From the NCBI GenBank assembly GCA_963833375.1, contig CAWHXR010000004.1:310001-374000 (forward strand): a DNA stretch of 64,000 nucleotides, in the 5' to 3' direction. Numbering within the stretch: position 1 is the stretch's first letter; each line of letters opens with the position of its first letter. The translations under genes and the position numbers were made by a program. The stretch is from DASUPK01 sp963833375. Lineage in GTDB: Bacteria; Actinomycetota; Thermoleophilia; Solirubrobacterales; 70-9. Below are positions 53,243 to 61,367 of the stretch, in pieces. The notes under the pieces were generated by a model. That model was not told the DNA's origin. It ran no database searches and worked only from the letters and a program-made list of their open reading frames with translations.

Positions 53243-53252
53243 CGGGCGACGG

Positions 53253-54683
53253 CTACTTCTTCTGCGCCTGCTTGTTGCCGCCCGAGGCCTTCGCCTGGTT
53301 GCCCTTCTTCTCGGACTGCTTCGGCTTCTTCGGCGCCTGGATGATGCCGTTGACCGCGTTGCCCTGGCCCGGGGTCAGCGCATAGATCGTCTTGTAGCCG
53401 GTCAGGAAGAGGTCCTTGCCGTTCGAGATCACGGGGTTGTACGCGCCGTCCGAGTACTCGAAGACCCGGTGGCCGTTGGTGGCGTCGAAGCCGTAGGTCG
53501 AGGTGTGCTGGAGATCGGCGACGTAGACGGTGTCGCCGACCAGGGTCGCCGCCCCGGAGATCGACCCGAGGTTGTGCTGGCTCCAGCGCTCGTTGCCGTT
53601 GCGGGCGTCAAGCGCGTAGAAGTTGCCGTCGTAGGAGCCGAAATAGATCGTGGGCTGTGTGTCCGGGGTCCGCGCGGCGACCGCGCCGGCGTAGACGTAG
53701 TTGCTGGTGGAGTGGCTCCAGGCCAGCCGGCCGGTTTGCTGATCGAAGCTGTACATGCGCCCGTCGGTGTTCCCGGCGTAGACCCGCCCGAAGGCGACGG
53801 TCGCCGTGGCGTAGAACTGTCCCGTCCGGCCGAAGCTCGTGCCCTGGGAGCCGGTCTGCCATTTGATCGAGCCGTCCCCGACGTGCAGGGCCGTCATCTC
53901 GCCGCTGTAGTCGCCGATGTAGACGATCCCGTCGCTGTAGGCGGGCGCGGCCTTCACGGCGCCGTTCACGTGCCTCTCCCAGATCGTCTTGCCCGTTCGC
54001 TTGTCAAGCGCGTAGACCGTGTTGCACTCGCAGCCAACGATCATCTTGTTGCCGACGACCAGCGGGGAGGACTCGGTGCGGCCCGGCAGCGGGTGCTTCC
54101 AGACCTGGTGGCCGTCGTAGGCCGCGAGCCCGACCACCTGGCCGGGCTGCAGGTTCGAGACGTAGATCATCCCGTCGCTGTAGGTGGGCGCCGATGCGTT
54201 CAGGGACGCGACCTGCCGCTTCCAGCGAGCCTTGCCCGTGCGCGTCTTGATGGAGAAGGCGAGGCCGTTGTTGTTGATACCGAAGAGCTGGCCGCCGACC
54301 AGGATCGGCGAGTACTCGAGCAGGTGGCCGCCCTTGAACCGCCAGCGGATCGAGTACGGCGGCTTCACGTCAGGCGCGTCGAGATACCGCGCGCGCTGGG
54401 AGTTGAGCCCGTACATGGGCCAGTCGGTGATCCCCGAGACCGGCTGGGGCGCCTCGCTCGTGATCGTGCACGGATCGGGGCACGACTTGTCCGCCGGCCG
54501 CTTCAGGATCAGGTAACCGACCAGCGCGATCACGACCGCTCCGATCCCGGCGGCCGTGCCAATCGTCGCCCAGCGGTGGTTTTCCCAAAGGTTCTTGATT
54601 GCGGCGCGCATACGCTCCCCACGGGTCGGCTGGGGCGCCTCGTTCTTCCAGAAGAGGAGTCGATTGAATCCCCACCAGATCAC
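53253..54683 (-). CDS. PQQ-type beta-propeller protein with membrane anchor
   Basis: 476 residues. Starts with a short cytoplasmic part and one membrane segment (TIGTAAGIGAVVIALVGYLIL, about 40-60). The extracellular region is a beta-propeller made of W-type blades: GKARWKRQVASLNASAPTYSDGMIYVSN, GHQVWKHPL, GKTIWERHVNGAVKAAPAYSDGIVYIGDY, GRLAWSHSTSNYVYAGAV, NERWSQHNLGSISGAATLVGDTVYVAD. These PQQ-like repeats can form scaffolds without PQQ, as in BamB. Catalytic dehydrogenase residues are not evident, so a scaffold role at the cell surface is likely. The C-terminal tail is Lys-rich. Confidence 0.85.
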   Translation of the reverse strand: MIWWGFNRLLFWKNEAPQPTRGERMRAAIKNLWENHRWATIGTAAGIGAVVIALVGYLILKRPADKSCPDPCTITSEAPQPVSGITDWPMYGLNSQRARYLDAPDVKPPYSIRWRFKGGHLLEYSPILVGGQLFGINNNGLAFSIKTRTGKARWKRQVASLNASAPTYSDGMIYVSNLQPGQVVGLAAYDGHQVWKHPLPGRTESSPLVVGNKMIVGCECNTVYALDKRTGKTIWERHVNGAVKAAPAYSDGIVYIGDYSGEMTALHVGDGSIKWQTGSQGTSFGRTGQFYATATVAFGRVYAGNTDGRMYSFDQQTGRLAWSHSTSNYVYAGAVAARTPDTQPTIYFGSYDGNFYALDARNGNERWSQHNLGSISGAATLVGDTVYVADLQHTSTYGFDATNGHRVFEYSDGAYNPVISNGKDLFLTGYKTIYALTPGQGNAVNGIIQAPKKPKQSEKKGNQAKASGGNKQAQKK

Positions 54684-54716
54684 GAGCGAAGTCGCACATG
54701 GTAGGAAAGCCGCCTA

Positions 54717-55850
54717 ATGCCCGGCTCACGGGACATCGAGCCCGCCCGGTTGGCCAAGCTCGTCGACGCCCTGCCGGGGATCGACGCCCTTCGTGAGGTC
54801 GCCCGCAAGGTGCCCGCCTATCTCGTCGGCGGGGCGGTCCGTGACCTCCTGCTCGGGATCGAGGGGGCCGATCTTGACATCGCCATCGACGGCGACGCTG
54901 AGGCGCTGGCGGACATGCCCGGGTTCGTGCTGGAGCGCGAGGGCCTCTTCCTCACCGGGCGGCTGGAGCTCGGCGAGGCGAAGGTGGACGTCGCTCAGAC
55001 ACGCGCCGAGACCTACGCCCACCCGGGCGCGCTGCCCGAGGTCCGGCCGGCGCCGATCGGAGAGGACCTGGCAAGACGCGACTTCACGATCAACGCGATG
55101 GCCTTCCCGTTGGCCGGGGACGGGGAATTGATCGACCCGCACGGAGGGCTCGACGACCTCCGCGCCGGGGTCCTGCGCGTCCTCCACGATGGTTCTCTCA
55201 TCGACGACCCGACCCGCGCGCTGCGGGCTGCTCGCTACGCGGCGCGCTTCGGTTTCGACCTGGAGCCTGGAACGGCGCGGCTGCTCGCCGAGGCCGACCT
55301 CGCCACGGTCTCGGACGACCGGATCCAGAACGAGTTGCGCAGGACCGCCGCGGAGGACGACCCGGCGAAGGCGCTTCAGCTGATCGTCGACTGGGGGGTG
55401 ATGCCGAGCCTCGACCCGGCGGCGCCCGGCCGTGTGGCGGAGGTGGCCCGACTGGCATCGAGCCCGCCCTGGGAGGGCTGGGTGGACAGGGAGCTGGCGG
55501 TGATGCTGGCGATCGTGCGGCCGCTGCCGCAGATCCGCGAGCTCGCGGCAGCTGCCGTTGAGCGGCCCTCGGAGGCCGTCCGCTTGGCGCAGCCCTGGGA
55601 TCCGGCACAGCTCCTGGTCGCCCGTGCCCTCGGAGCCGAGTGGCTCGACCGCTACGCGGAGGAGTGGCGGCACGTCACGCTCGAGATCACGGGCGAGGAC
55701 CTGATCGCCGCCGGCATTCCGGAGGGCCCCGCGATCGGCCGCGGCCTCGAGGCCGCGCTCTCGGGCAGACTCGACGGCGAGCTCTCGGGCCGGGAGGAGG
55801 AGCTTCGCATCTCCCTGGCGGCGGCGAAGGGCGAGATCCCGGAGGACTAG
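54717..55850 (+). CDS. CCA-adding enzyme/poly(A) polymerase family nucleotidyltransferase
   Basis: 377 residues. N-terminal nucleotidyltransferase of the Pol beta superfamily: PAYLVGGAVRDLLLGIEGADLDIAIDGDAEALA with the catalytic DxD (about 58-60). RRDFTINAMAFPLAGDGELIDPHGGLDDLRAGVLR is the class II RRD-x(n)-NAMA block. DPTRALRAARYAARFGFDLEP is the neck region. No HD domain is evident in the C-terminal 180 residues. Adds CCA to tRNA 3' ends or an A tail; cannot be told apart by eye. 33 bp after the divergent PQQ gene. Confidence 0.88.
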   Translation: MPGSRDIEPARLAKLVDALPGIDALREVARKVPAYLVGGAVRDLLLGIEGADLDIAIDGDAEALADMPGFVLEREGLFLTGRLELGEAKVDVAQTRAETYAHPGALPEVRPAPIGEDLARRDFTINAMAFPLAGDGELIDPHGGLDDLRAGVLRVLHDGSLIDDPTRALRAARYAARFGFDLEPGTARLLAEADLATVSDDRIQNELRRTAAEDDPAKALQLIVDWGVMPSLDPAAPGRVAEVARLASSPPWEGWVDRELAVMLAIVRPLPQIRELAAAAVERPSEAVRLAQPWDPAQLLVARALGAEWLDRYAEEWRHVTLEITGEDLIAAGIPEGPAIGRGLEAALSGRLDGELSGREEELRISLAAAKGEIPED

Positions 55851-55875
55851 ACGCGCCTGATCTAGCCTGCCCGCC

Positions 55876-56610
55876 ATGGAATGGCGCGAGCGAGACGGGG
55901 TGCGTTGGCTCGAGGCGCAGCTGCCCGGGGCCAGGGCGGCGTTCTCGACGCGGATCGGCGGCGTCAGCGACGCGCCCTATGACGCGCTCAATGTGGCGAT
56001 CCTGACCGGAGACGAGCGCGAGAGCGTGCGGGAGAACCGACGACGGCTGGCCGTGGCGCTCGGCCGCGCGCCGGAGGGGGTCGTGATGGGACGCCAGCTG
56101 CATGGCGCCGAGCTGCGAGCCCATCAGGACCGGCAGGACCCCCAGGTCTACGCCGACGTGCTCCGAAGCCCCGACGAGGTCGATGCGCACTCGACCGGCA
56201 ATCCGGACCTGACGCCGCTGGTGATGGTGGCCGACTGCCTGCCGGTGGCGCTGGCCGGGAAGAGGGGCGTGGCGATGGCACACTGCGGCTGGCGCGGCCT
56301 CGCCGGTGGAATCGTCGCGAAGGCCGCGACGGCCGTCGACGCGGAGTCCGCCGCGGTGGGCCCCGGAATCGGCCCCTGCTGCTACGAGGTCGGGGACGAG
56401 GTGCTGTCGGAGTTCGATCGGCTGGAGGGGGTCGCGCGGGGGCGGATGCTCGACCTGAGGGCGGTCGCAGAGCAGCTCCTCGACCGCGCCGGGGTGGCGG
56501 CGGTCGAATCGTCGGACCTCTGCACGAGCTGCAACGCGGAGCTCCTCTACTCCCACCGCCGTGACGGCGAGCGCACCGGCCGGCAGGCGGGCCTCGTCTG
56601 GATGGAGTAG
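55876..56610 (+). CDS. pgeF: Peptidoglycan-editing/polyphenol oxidase (YfiH/PgeF)
   Basis: 244 residues. DUF152/laccase-like family: AFSTRIGGVSDAPYDALNVA at the N-terminus, ENRRRLAVALG, the zinc/copper ligand HGAELRAHQD, ADCLPVALAGKRGVAMAHCGWRGLAGGIVAKA (second His), and GIGPCCYEVGDEV (Cys). Described as a purine nucleoside phosphorylase-like/murein editing enzyme in other bacteria. It lies in the classical cell-division neighbourhood next to yggS and sepF. Confidence 0.9.
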   Translation: MEWRERDGVRWLEAQLPGARAAFSTRIGGVSDAPYDALNVAILTGDERESVRENRRRLAVALGRAPEGVVMGRQLHGAELRAHQDRQDPQVYADVLRSPDEVDAHSTGNPDLTPLVMVADCLPVALAGKRGVAMAHCGWRGLAGGIVAKAATAVDAESAAVGPGIGPCCYEVGDEVLSEFDRLEGVARGRMLDLRAVAEQLLDRAGVAAVESSDLCTSCNAELLYSHRRDGERTGRQAGLVWME

Positions 56611-56613
56611 TCG

Positions 56614-57246
56614 ATGGTGGAGCCCGTCACAGGCCTGGATGCCGATCAGGTCCGCGCGAACCTCGAGCGGATTCGCGAGCAGGCCGGCCCGGACGTCGAG
56701 ATCCTCGCCGCGACGAAGTACGTCCGCACGGAGGACATGGGCGCGCTGGCTGAGGCCGGAATCGAGCTGGTCGGAGAGAACCGGCTCCAGGACCTCGAGG
56801 AGAAGCGAGAGCGCTGGGGCGACCGATTCACCTGGGACTTCATCGGCAACCTGCAGAGCCGCAAGGTCAAGCGCATCCTGCCGTTGGTGCGCCTGATTCA
56901 TTCCGTGGCCTCGGACTCCGTCCTCGAGCAGCTTGGCCGTCACGCCTCGCCGGACGCCGAGGTGCTGGTGGAAGTGAACCTCTCGGGCGAGGAGGGGAAG
57001 GGCGGCATCGACCCCGGCGCCCTCGACGACTTCATCGAGCGCTGCCCGGTGAGGGTGTCCGGCCTGATGACGATGCCCCCCTTCACGGAGGACCCGGAGG
57101 CCTCGCGACCCTACTTCGCGCGGCTCGCAGAGCTGGCCTCGGCGCGCGGGCTGGAGCGCCTCTCGATGGGAACCACCCAGGACTGGCAAATCGCCGTGGA
57201 GGAGGGGGCGACGATCATCCGGATCGGCTCGGTCCTCTACGGCTAG
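56614..57246 (+). CDS. PLP homeostasis protein, YggS family
   Basis: 210 residues, GTG or ATG near the pgeF stop (3 bp gap). Alanine-racemase-like TIM barrel without the second domain: VEILAATKYVRTEDMGALAEAGIELVGENRLQDLEEK (PLP Lys in AATKYV), WDFIGNLQSRKVKRILPLVRLIHSV, LSMGTTQDWQIAVEEGATIIRIGSVLYG. Binds PLP and regulates its balance; often an operon partner of sepF. Confidence 0.95.
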   Translation: MVEPVTGLDADQVRANLERIREQAGPDVEILAATKYVRTEDMGALAEAGIELVGENRLQDLEEKRERWGDRFTWDFIGNLQSRKVKRILPLVRLIHSVASDSVLEQLGRHASPDAEVLVEVNLSGEEGKGGIDPGALDDFIERCPVRVSGLMTMPPFTEDPEASRPYFARLAELASARGLERLSMGTTQDWQIAVEEGATIIRIGSVLYG

Positions 57247-57383
57247 CATCCACTCCGCCGCCAACGAGCAGCGCCAGGGTCGGCGTCAGGTTCGCCATCT
57301 GAGCAGAAACCGTCTCGGAGCGTTCATAATTGGTGAACATCGGCGGGAGGAATAACCTCCGTCAAGCCGAATCTGAGCCGAGA

Positions 57384-57983
57384 ATGGCGATCAGGGATAC
57401 ATGGAGACGCGCGCTCGAGTACTTCGGCCTCGTTGAGGGTGACTACATCGAGGAGGGCGAGTACGACGAGGGCGACACGGGCAGCGAGCTCGCGCTGGAC
57501 CAAACTGCTGCAGCGCCCCGCGAGCCGGTCCGCAACCTTCCCTCCCGCCGACGCGGCCGCGAGGACGACATCGACGACATCTTCGGCGAGGAGGAACCCG
57601 CGCCGGCTCGCCGCGGCCGCATTCGCGCGGTCGACGACACGGCCGAGGAGCCTCAGCCGCGCAGGGGCCGCCGGCGCGGCGGGTCGCCCGGAAATGGGGG
57701 CGGCGTCGCCTCCATGCACGTGGTCACCCCCAAGAGCTTCAACGACGCCCAGCAGGTCGCCGACGAGTTCAAGCGCTCGAAGCCGGTGATCATCAACCTC
57801 CAATCGACGGACCGCGAGCTCTCGAAGCGGCTGATCGACTTCTCCTCGGGCATGACCTACGCCCTCGGGGGAGGGATGCAGCGCATCGCGCAGGGCATCT
57901 TCCTGCTGACGCCCGAGAACGTCGAGGTGTCCGCCGAGGAGAAGGCCCGCCTGCTCGAGGGCGGCTTCTTCAACCAGTCGTAG
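57384..57983 (+). CDS. sepF: Cell division protein SepF
   Basis: 199 residues from ATG 57384 (MAIRDTWRRALEYFGLVEGD). The long acidic/basic linker (residues 20-100, EGEYDEGDTG, PARRGRIRAV) has no fold. The conserved SepF domain (about 105-195) reads MHVVTPKSFNDAQQVADEFKRSKPVIINLQSTDRELSKRLIDFSSGMTYALGGGMQRIAQGIFLLTPENVEVS. SepF tethers FtsZ to the membrane and helps septum formation. The upstream region 57247-57383 has a possible -10 CATAAT near 57326 and a short hairpin GGAGG-AATA-ACCTCC. Confidence 0.93.
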   Translation: MAIRDTWRRALEYFGLVEGDYIEEGEYDEGDTGSELALDQTAAAPREPVRNLPSRRRGREDDIDDIFGEEEPAPARRGRIRAVDDTAEEPQPRRGRRRGGSPGNGGGVASMHVVTPKSFNDAQQVADEFKRSKPVIINLQSTDRELSKRLIDFSSGMTYALGGGMQRIAQGIFLLTPENVEVSAEEKARLLEGGFFNQS

Positions 57984-58012
57984 CGGCCCCAACGCCGCTG
58001 TGAGAGATTGGA

Positions 58013-58768
58013 GTGGTGCCCCGGCCTCATCTCTTGCTCTGCCCGCAGTTCACGGAGGTCGAGTGGGCCATCGCCGGGGTGCTCGCGGAATGGGCTGACG
58101 TGGCCACGTTCGACGCTCCCGGCGTGGGCGACGAGGAGCTGCCAGACGACGACTATGCGGGCCTCGACCGCGAATTGGTCGTTCGACGCGCACTCCAGGA
58201 GGTCGAGAGACGCGGCTGGGACTCGTACTTCGTGGTCGGAGACGCGTGGGGAACCGCGACCGCCGCGCGGGTCGCCGCCGCCAGGCCGACCCCCGTGCTT
58301 GGGCTCGCCCTCGGCCACGCGACACTCGACTACGGGAACGAGGGCGCGCGACCCGCGGTGAACGGTGAGGTGGTTGCGGCGATGACGCAGCTCCTGCGCT
58401 CCGACTACGACTCCTTCGTGCGCTACGGGATCACCCAATTCACACAGGGGGGATTCGACGAGGAGAGAGCGGGTCAAATGGTCGACCGGTTTCCGCCCAT
58501 GGAGACCGCCTCCGGCGTCTGGGAGATGCTCGTCGGGCGACCCGAGCCGATCGGCGAGCTGCTCCGACGACTGGACGTCCCTCTGCTGCTCGTCAAGCAC
58601 GACGGATGCCTTGTCTTCACGGCGGAGGGATTCGAGGACGCGGTCGCCGCCTTGCCGGAAGCGCGCCGGACCAGCACCAACAGGAGCCCGTCGGCCAGCG
58701 ACGAGTTCGCTGCAGCCCTGCGGGACTTCTGCGAGCAGGTGCTCAGCGGGGACTGGCCTCGGCCCTGA
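58013..58768 (+). CDS. Alpha/beta hydrolase-fold protein with altered nucleophile site
   Basis: 251 residues, GTG start. Fold layout is that of alpha/beta hydrolases, but the nucleophile elbow reads VVGDAWGTATAARVA: the position normally holding Ser (G-x-S-x-G) is Ala. No other Ser/Cys is close to the elbow. The third-strand position after LLLVKHDGCLVFT offers the usual acid region. It is probably not a hydrolase, or it uses another chemistry, or it is a binding protein. Inserted between sepF and proC, which is unusual for this neighbourhood. Confidence 0.65.
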   Translation: MVPRPHLLLCPQFTEVEWAIAGVLAEWADVATFDAPGVGDEELPDDDYAGLDRELVVRRALQEVERRGWDSYFVVGDAWGTATAARVAAARPTPVLGLALGHATLDYGNEGARPAVNGEVVAAMTQLLRSDYDSFVRYGITQFTQGGFDEERAGQMVDRFPPMETASGVWEMLVGRPEPIGELLRRLDVPLLLVKHDGCLVFTAEGFEDAVAALPEARRTSTNRSPSASDEFAAALRDFCEQVLSGDWPRP

Positions 58769-58806
58769 GGGGGGCGCATACCAGCCTCCGAATAGAGTTT
58801 CCGGCC

Positions 58807-59586
58807 ATGAGGGTCGGCTTCGTGGGTTCAGGCAACATGGCCGGCGGGCTCGCCCGCGGCTGGGCCGCGGCGCGCGACGAGCCAGGCGCGCCGGAGGCGA
58901 TGCTGTTCGCGGACGCCGAGCCCAGTCGCGCTGAGCGGCTGGCCGAGGAGGTCCGTGGGGAGGCGGTCGAGGGCAACACGGCGCTGGCCGAGTCCTCGGA
59001 CCTCGTCGTGTTGGCGGTGAAGCCGAACGTCCTCGCGGCCGTAGCCGGGGATCTGGTGGAGGCAGGCACGCCGGTCCTCTCGATCCTGGCAGGCACGACG
59101 CTCGAGACGCTGGCCGAGGCGCTGCCGGGTGTCGAGCTGGTCCGCGTGATGCCCAACCTCGGGGCCCAGCTGCGCCAGGCCGTCCTCTGCGTCACCTATC
59201 CGGACGACACCTCGGACGAGCACCGGAGGCGGATCGCAGAGCTGCTGGGACTGGTCGGGGATGTGATCGAGCTCGAGGAGGAACTGATCGACGCAGCCAC
59301 GGCGATCATGGGCTGCTCGCCGGGCTATCTGGCGCTGATGGCCGAGGTGCTGGTCGAAGCGGGCGTCAGGGAGGGCCTGACGGAAGACCAGGCGATGCGG
59401 ATGGTCTCGCGCGCGATGAGCGCGACGGGCGGACTGCTCGAGTTGCACGAGCCCGCCGTCCTCAAGCAGGCGGTCGCCTCGCCCGGGGGGATGACCGAGG
59501 CCGGCCTCAACAAGCTCCAGGAGCATCGGATCCACGAGATCCTCCTGGCGGCCGTCGATGCCTCGCTGGAGCGAGCCCGTCAGTGA
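58807..59586 (+). CDS. proC: Pyrroline-5-carboxylate reductase
   Basis: 259 residues from ATG 58807. Rossmann start RVGFVGSGNMAGGLARGWAAA, then VVLAVKPNVLAAVAGDL, VLSILAGTTLETLAEALPGVELVRVMPNLGAQL and the C-terminal signature GGMTEAGLNKLQEHRI preceded by LKQAVASPGGMTEAG. Reduces P5C to proline with NADPH. Downstream yggT overlaps by 4 bp. Confidence 0.95.
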   Translation: MRVGFVGSGNMAGGLARGWAAARDEPGAPEAMLFADAEPSRAERLAEEVRGEAVEGNTALAESSDLVVLAVKPNVLAAVAGDLVEAGTPVLSILAGTTLETLAEALPGVELVRVMPNLGAQLRQAVLCVTYPDDTSDEHRRRIAELLGLVGDVIELEEELIDAATAIMGCSPGYLALMAEVLVEAGVREGLTEDQAMRMVSRAMSATGGLLELHEPAVLKQAVASPGGMTEAGLNKLQEHRIHEILLAAVDASLERARQ

Positions 59587-59888
59587 GCATCCTGCTCGCG
59601 ATCACGCGCGTCGACGTCGCCAACTACGTCAGCGCGCTCTTTCTCGTCTACTTCATCTTGATCTTCATCCGGATCCTGCTCTCCTGGATCCCGCGAATGC
59701 CCTACTACCCGTGGCTGCGGGCGAGCGTCGACTTCGTCCACCAGGTGGTCGATCCGTACCTGAACATCTTCCGCCGCGTGATCCCGCCGCTCGGTGGGGG
59801 CGGCATGGCGATCGACATCAGCCCGATCCTCGCGATCATCGTCCTCAGCATCGTCTGGCGCGTGGTCGTGGCGCTGATCCACGGTTGA
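59583..59888 (+). CDS. YggT-family membrane protein
   Basis: 101 residues, GTG start in a 4-bp overlap with proC. Two hydrophobic segments (YVSALFLVYFILIFIRILLSWI and IDISPILAIIVLSIVWRVVVALI) separate a short loop (PRMPYYPWLRASVDFVHQVVDPYLNIFRRVIPPLGG), the classical YggT layout of this division-related neighbourhood. Exact function unknown. Its stop TGA overlaps the TTG of lspA. Confidence 0.92.
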   Translation: MSILLAITRVDVANYVSALFLVYFILIFIRILLSWIPRMPYYPWLRASVDFVHQVVDPYLNIFRRVIPPLGGGGMAIDISPILAIIVLSIVWRVVVALIHG

Positions 59889-60355
59889 GGCGTTATCTCG
59901 ATCTCCTGGTGCCGGCCCTGGCGGCCTGCGGCGTGGTGGTCGCGCTCGATCAGGGGACCAAGGCGCTCGCCACCTCCCTCGTGTCGCGCGGGGATCGCTC
60001 CGAGGTCCTGCCCTTCCTCGCCTTCGAGAACGTGCGTAACAAGGGCGTCGCCTTCGGCCTCGGCGGAGACATCTCAGCGATCCTGATCGGCGCCACGATC
60101 GTCCTGCTGCTCGGGCTTCTCGTCTTCCTGGCGTCCAGGGACCGCGGCGGCTGGCTCATCTGGCTGCCCGCCGCGCTGCTGATCGGGGGCGCGCTGGGCA
60201 ACCTCGCCGATCGCGTCCGCGACGGCGCGGTCACCGACTTCATCGACCTGCCGCTCTGGCCCACCTTCAACCTGGCGGACGTGGCGATAGTCGCCGGTGT
60301 CCTACTCCTGCTGTTCGACGTGGAGCGCTCGGAGGGGCGGCGGAGACGGTCGTGA
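59885..60355 (+). CDS. lspA: Lipoprotein signal peptidase (LspA)
   Basis: 156 residues from TTG 59885 (overlaps yggT by 4 bp). Four hydrophobic segments. The catalytic Asp pair lies in LIGGALGNLADRVRDGAVTDFIDLPLWPTFNLADVAIVAG (D-x-x... in NLADRV and FNLADV). Also FENVRNKGVAFGLGGD and GALGNLADR are family signatures. Cleaves signal peptides of prolipoproteins at the lipobox in the cytoplasmic membrane. Translationally linked to rluD downstream. Confidence 0.95.
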   Translation: MRRYLDLLVPALAACGVVVALDQGTKALATSLVSRGDRSEVLPFLAFENVRNKGVAFGLGGDISAILIGATIVLLLGLLVFLASRDRGGWLIWLPAALLIGGALGNLADRVRDGAVTDFIDLPLWPTFNLADVAIVAGVLLLLFDVERSEGRRRRS

Positions 60356-61038
60356 GGCCCGACGCCGAGCGGCTGATCGTCCACCTCGACGAGGACCTGG
60401 CCGTGATCGAGAAGCCCGCCGGCCTGGTCGTCCACTCGGCCCCGTCGCACAAGGGGGACACGCTGGTCGACCTGCTGGAGGGGATCGCCGGCGGAGGAGA
60501 AGGCGGGCGGGCGGGGATCGTCCATCGCCTCGACAAGAACACCTCCGGCCTGATGCTGGTGGCGCGCAACGAGGAGGCCCACAGAGAGCTGGCGCGGATG
60601 GTGAAGGCGCGGGAGGTGGCCCGCGAATACACGGCGCTGGTCGAGGGGCACCTCGGCAGCCGGACCGGGACGATCGACGCGCCTCTCGGGCGACACCGGC
60701 GGCAGCGCACCAGAAGGGCCGTCAAGGGGGCAGGCTCGCGCGAGGCGCGCACGCACTTCGAGGTGATCGAGGCCCTACCGGGCGACACCCTCGTGCGCGC
60801 CCGCCTCGAAACGGGCCGCACGCACCAGATCCGGGTCCATTTCGCCGCGATCGGCCATCCGGTCGCCGGTGATCCGGAATACGGCTCGCCCGGGCGTCAC
60901 GGGCTGGAGCGCCAGTTCCTGCACGCCTCGCGCCTCGGGTTTGCCCACCCGCGGACGGGCGAGGCGCTCGAGTTCAGCTCCGAGCTGCCAGCCGACCTGC
61001 GGGCCGCCCTCGACCGCGCCGGGCGCCACAGCGACTAG
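60352..61038 (+). CDS. RluA-family pseudouridine synthase (RluD-like, no S4 domain)
   Basis: 228 residues, GTG start overlapping lspA by 4 bp. Signatures: EDLAVIEKPAGLVVHSAP, the catalytic Asp in GIVHRLDKNTSGLMLVARN (about residue 59), REYTALVEGHL, and ETGRTHQIRVHFAAIGHPVAGDPEYG. The N-terminal S4 RNA-binding domain seen in RluC/D is missing, so it may belong to the RluA subgroup or be a truncated RluD-type. Modifies uridines in 23S rRNA or tRNA. The lspA-rluD order is widespread. Confidence 0.93.
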   Translation: MRPDAERLIVHLDEDLAVIEKPAGLVVHSAPSHKGDTLVDLLEGIAGGGEGGRAGIVHRLDKNTSGLMLVARNEEAHRELARMVKAREVAREYTALVEGHLGSRTGTIDAPLGRHRRQRTRRAVKGAGSREARTHFEVIEALPGDTLVRARLETGRTHQIRVHFAAIGHPVAGDPEYGSPGRHGLERQFLHASRLGFAHPRTGEALEFSSELPADLRAALDRAGRHSD

Positions 61039-61095
61039 CCAGGCAGCGGTGCGAGAACGACGGTGAGCGCCCCTTCATCGGCGCTTCGGGCCGGC

Positions 61096-61200
61096 TCACC
61101 CCTTCTTCAGGACCCGCTCGTAGGCGCCGATGTCGGGCCTCCTGTCGCGCTTGACGCCGCGCCGGTCGTGGAGGACCCCCCTGAACCACCAACACCCCCA
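61096..61200 (-). pseudogene. Remnant of a parallel beta-helix (PDIGAYE-type) protein
   Basis: Minus-strand frame encoding LHDRRGVKRDRRPDIGAYERVLKKG. The RPDIGAYE ending is the C-terminal signature of right-handed parallel beta-helix proteins with choice-of-anchor/pectate-lyase-like folds. No longer upstream frame with helix repeats is present, so only the last ~35 residues remain. The 61039-61367 gap holds nothing else I can support apart from this remnant and the short hairpin before rpsB. Confidence 0.45.
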
Positions 61201-61301
61201 GTTCCCTCGCGGAGCCCGTCGGGCACCGGCGCTTCGCCGCTCAGGGCCTACAATCCCGCGGACTTTGCACCCAACCCCCGCCGACAGGTGACGGGAGGCT
61301 G

Positions 61302-61315
61302 CCCGGCAAGCCGGG
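61302..61315 (+). promoter_or_regulatory. Hairpin in the rpsB leader
   Basis: CCCGG-CAAG-CCGGG (61302-61315), 53 bp before the rpsB start. A possible -10 TACAAT lies at 61249-61254, upstream, but no -35 is seen. rpsB leaders in other bacteria bind S2 for autoregulation; this hairpin is a candidate only. Confidence 0.35.
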
Positions 61316-61367
61316 TTCCCGAGGCCGCGGTGGGGCAACTGAAGACGACAAGCGACAGGAAGGGCAG

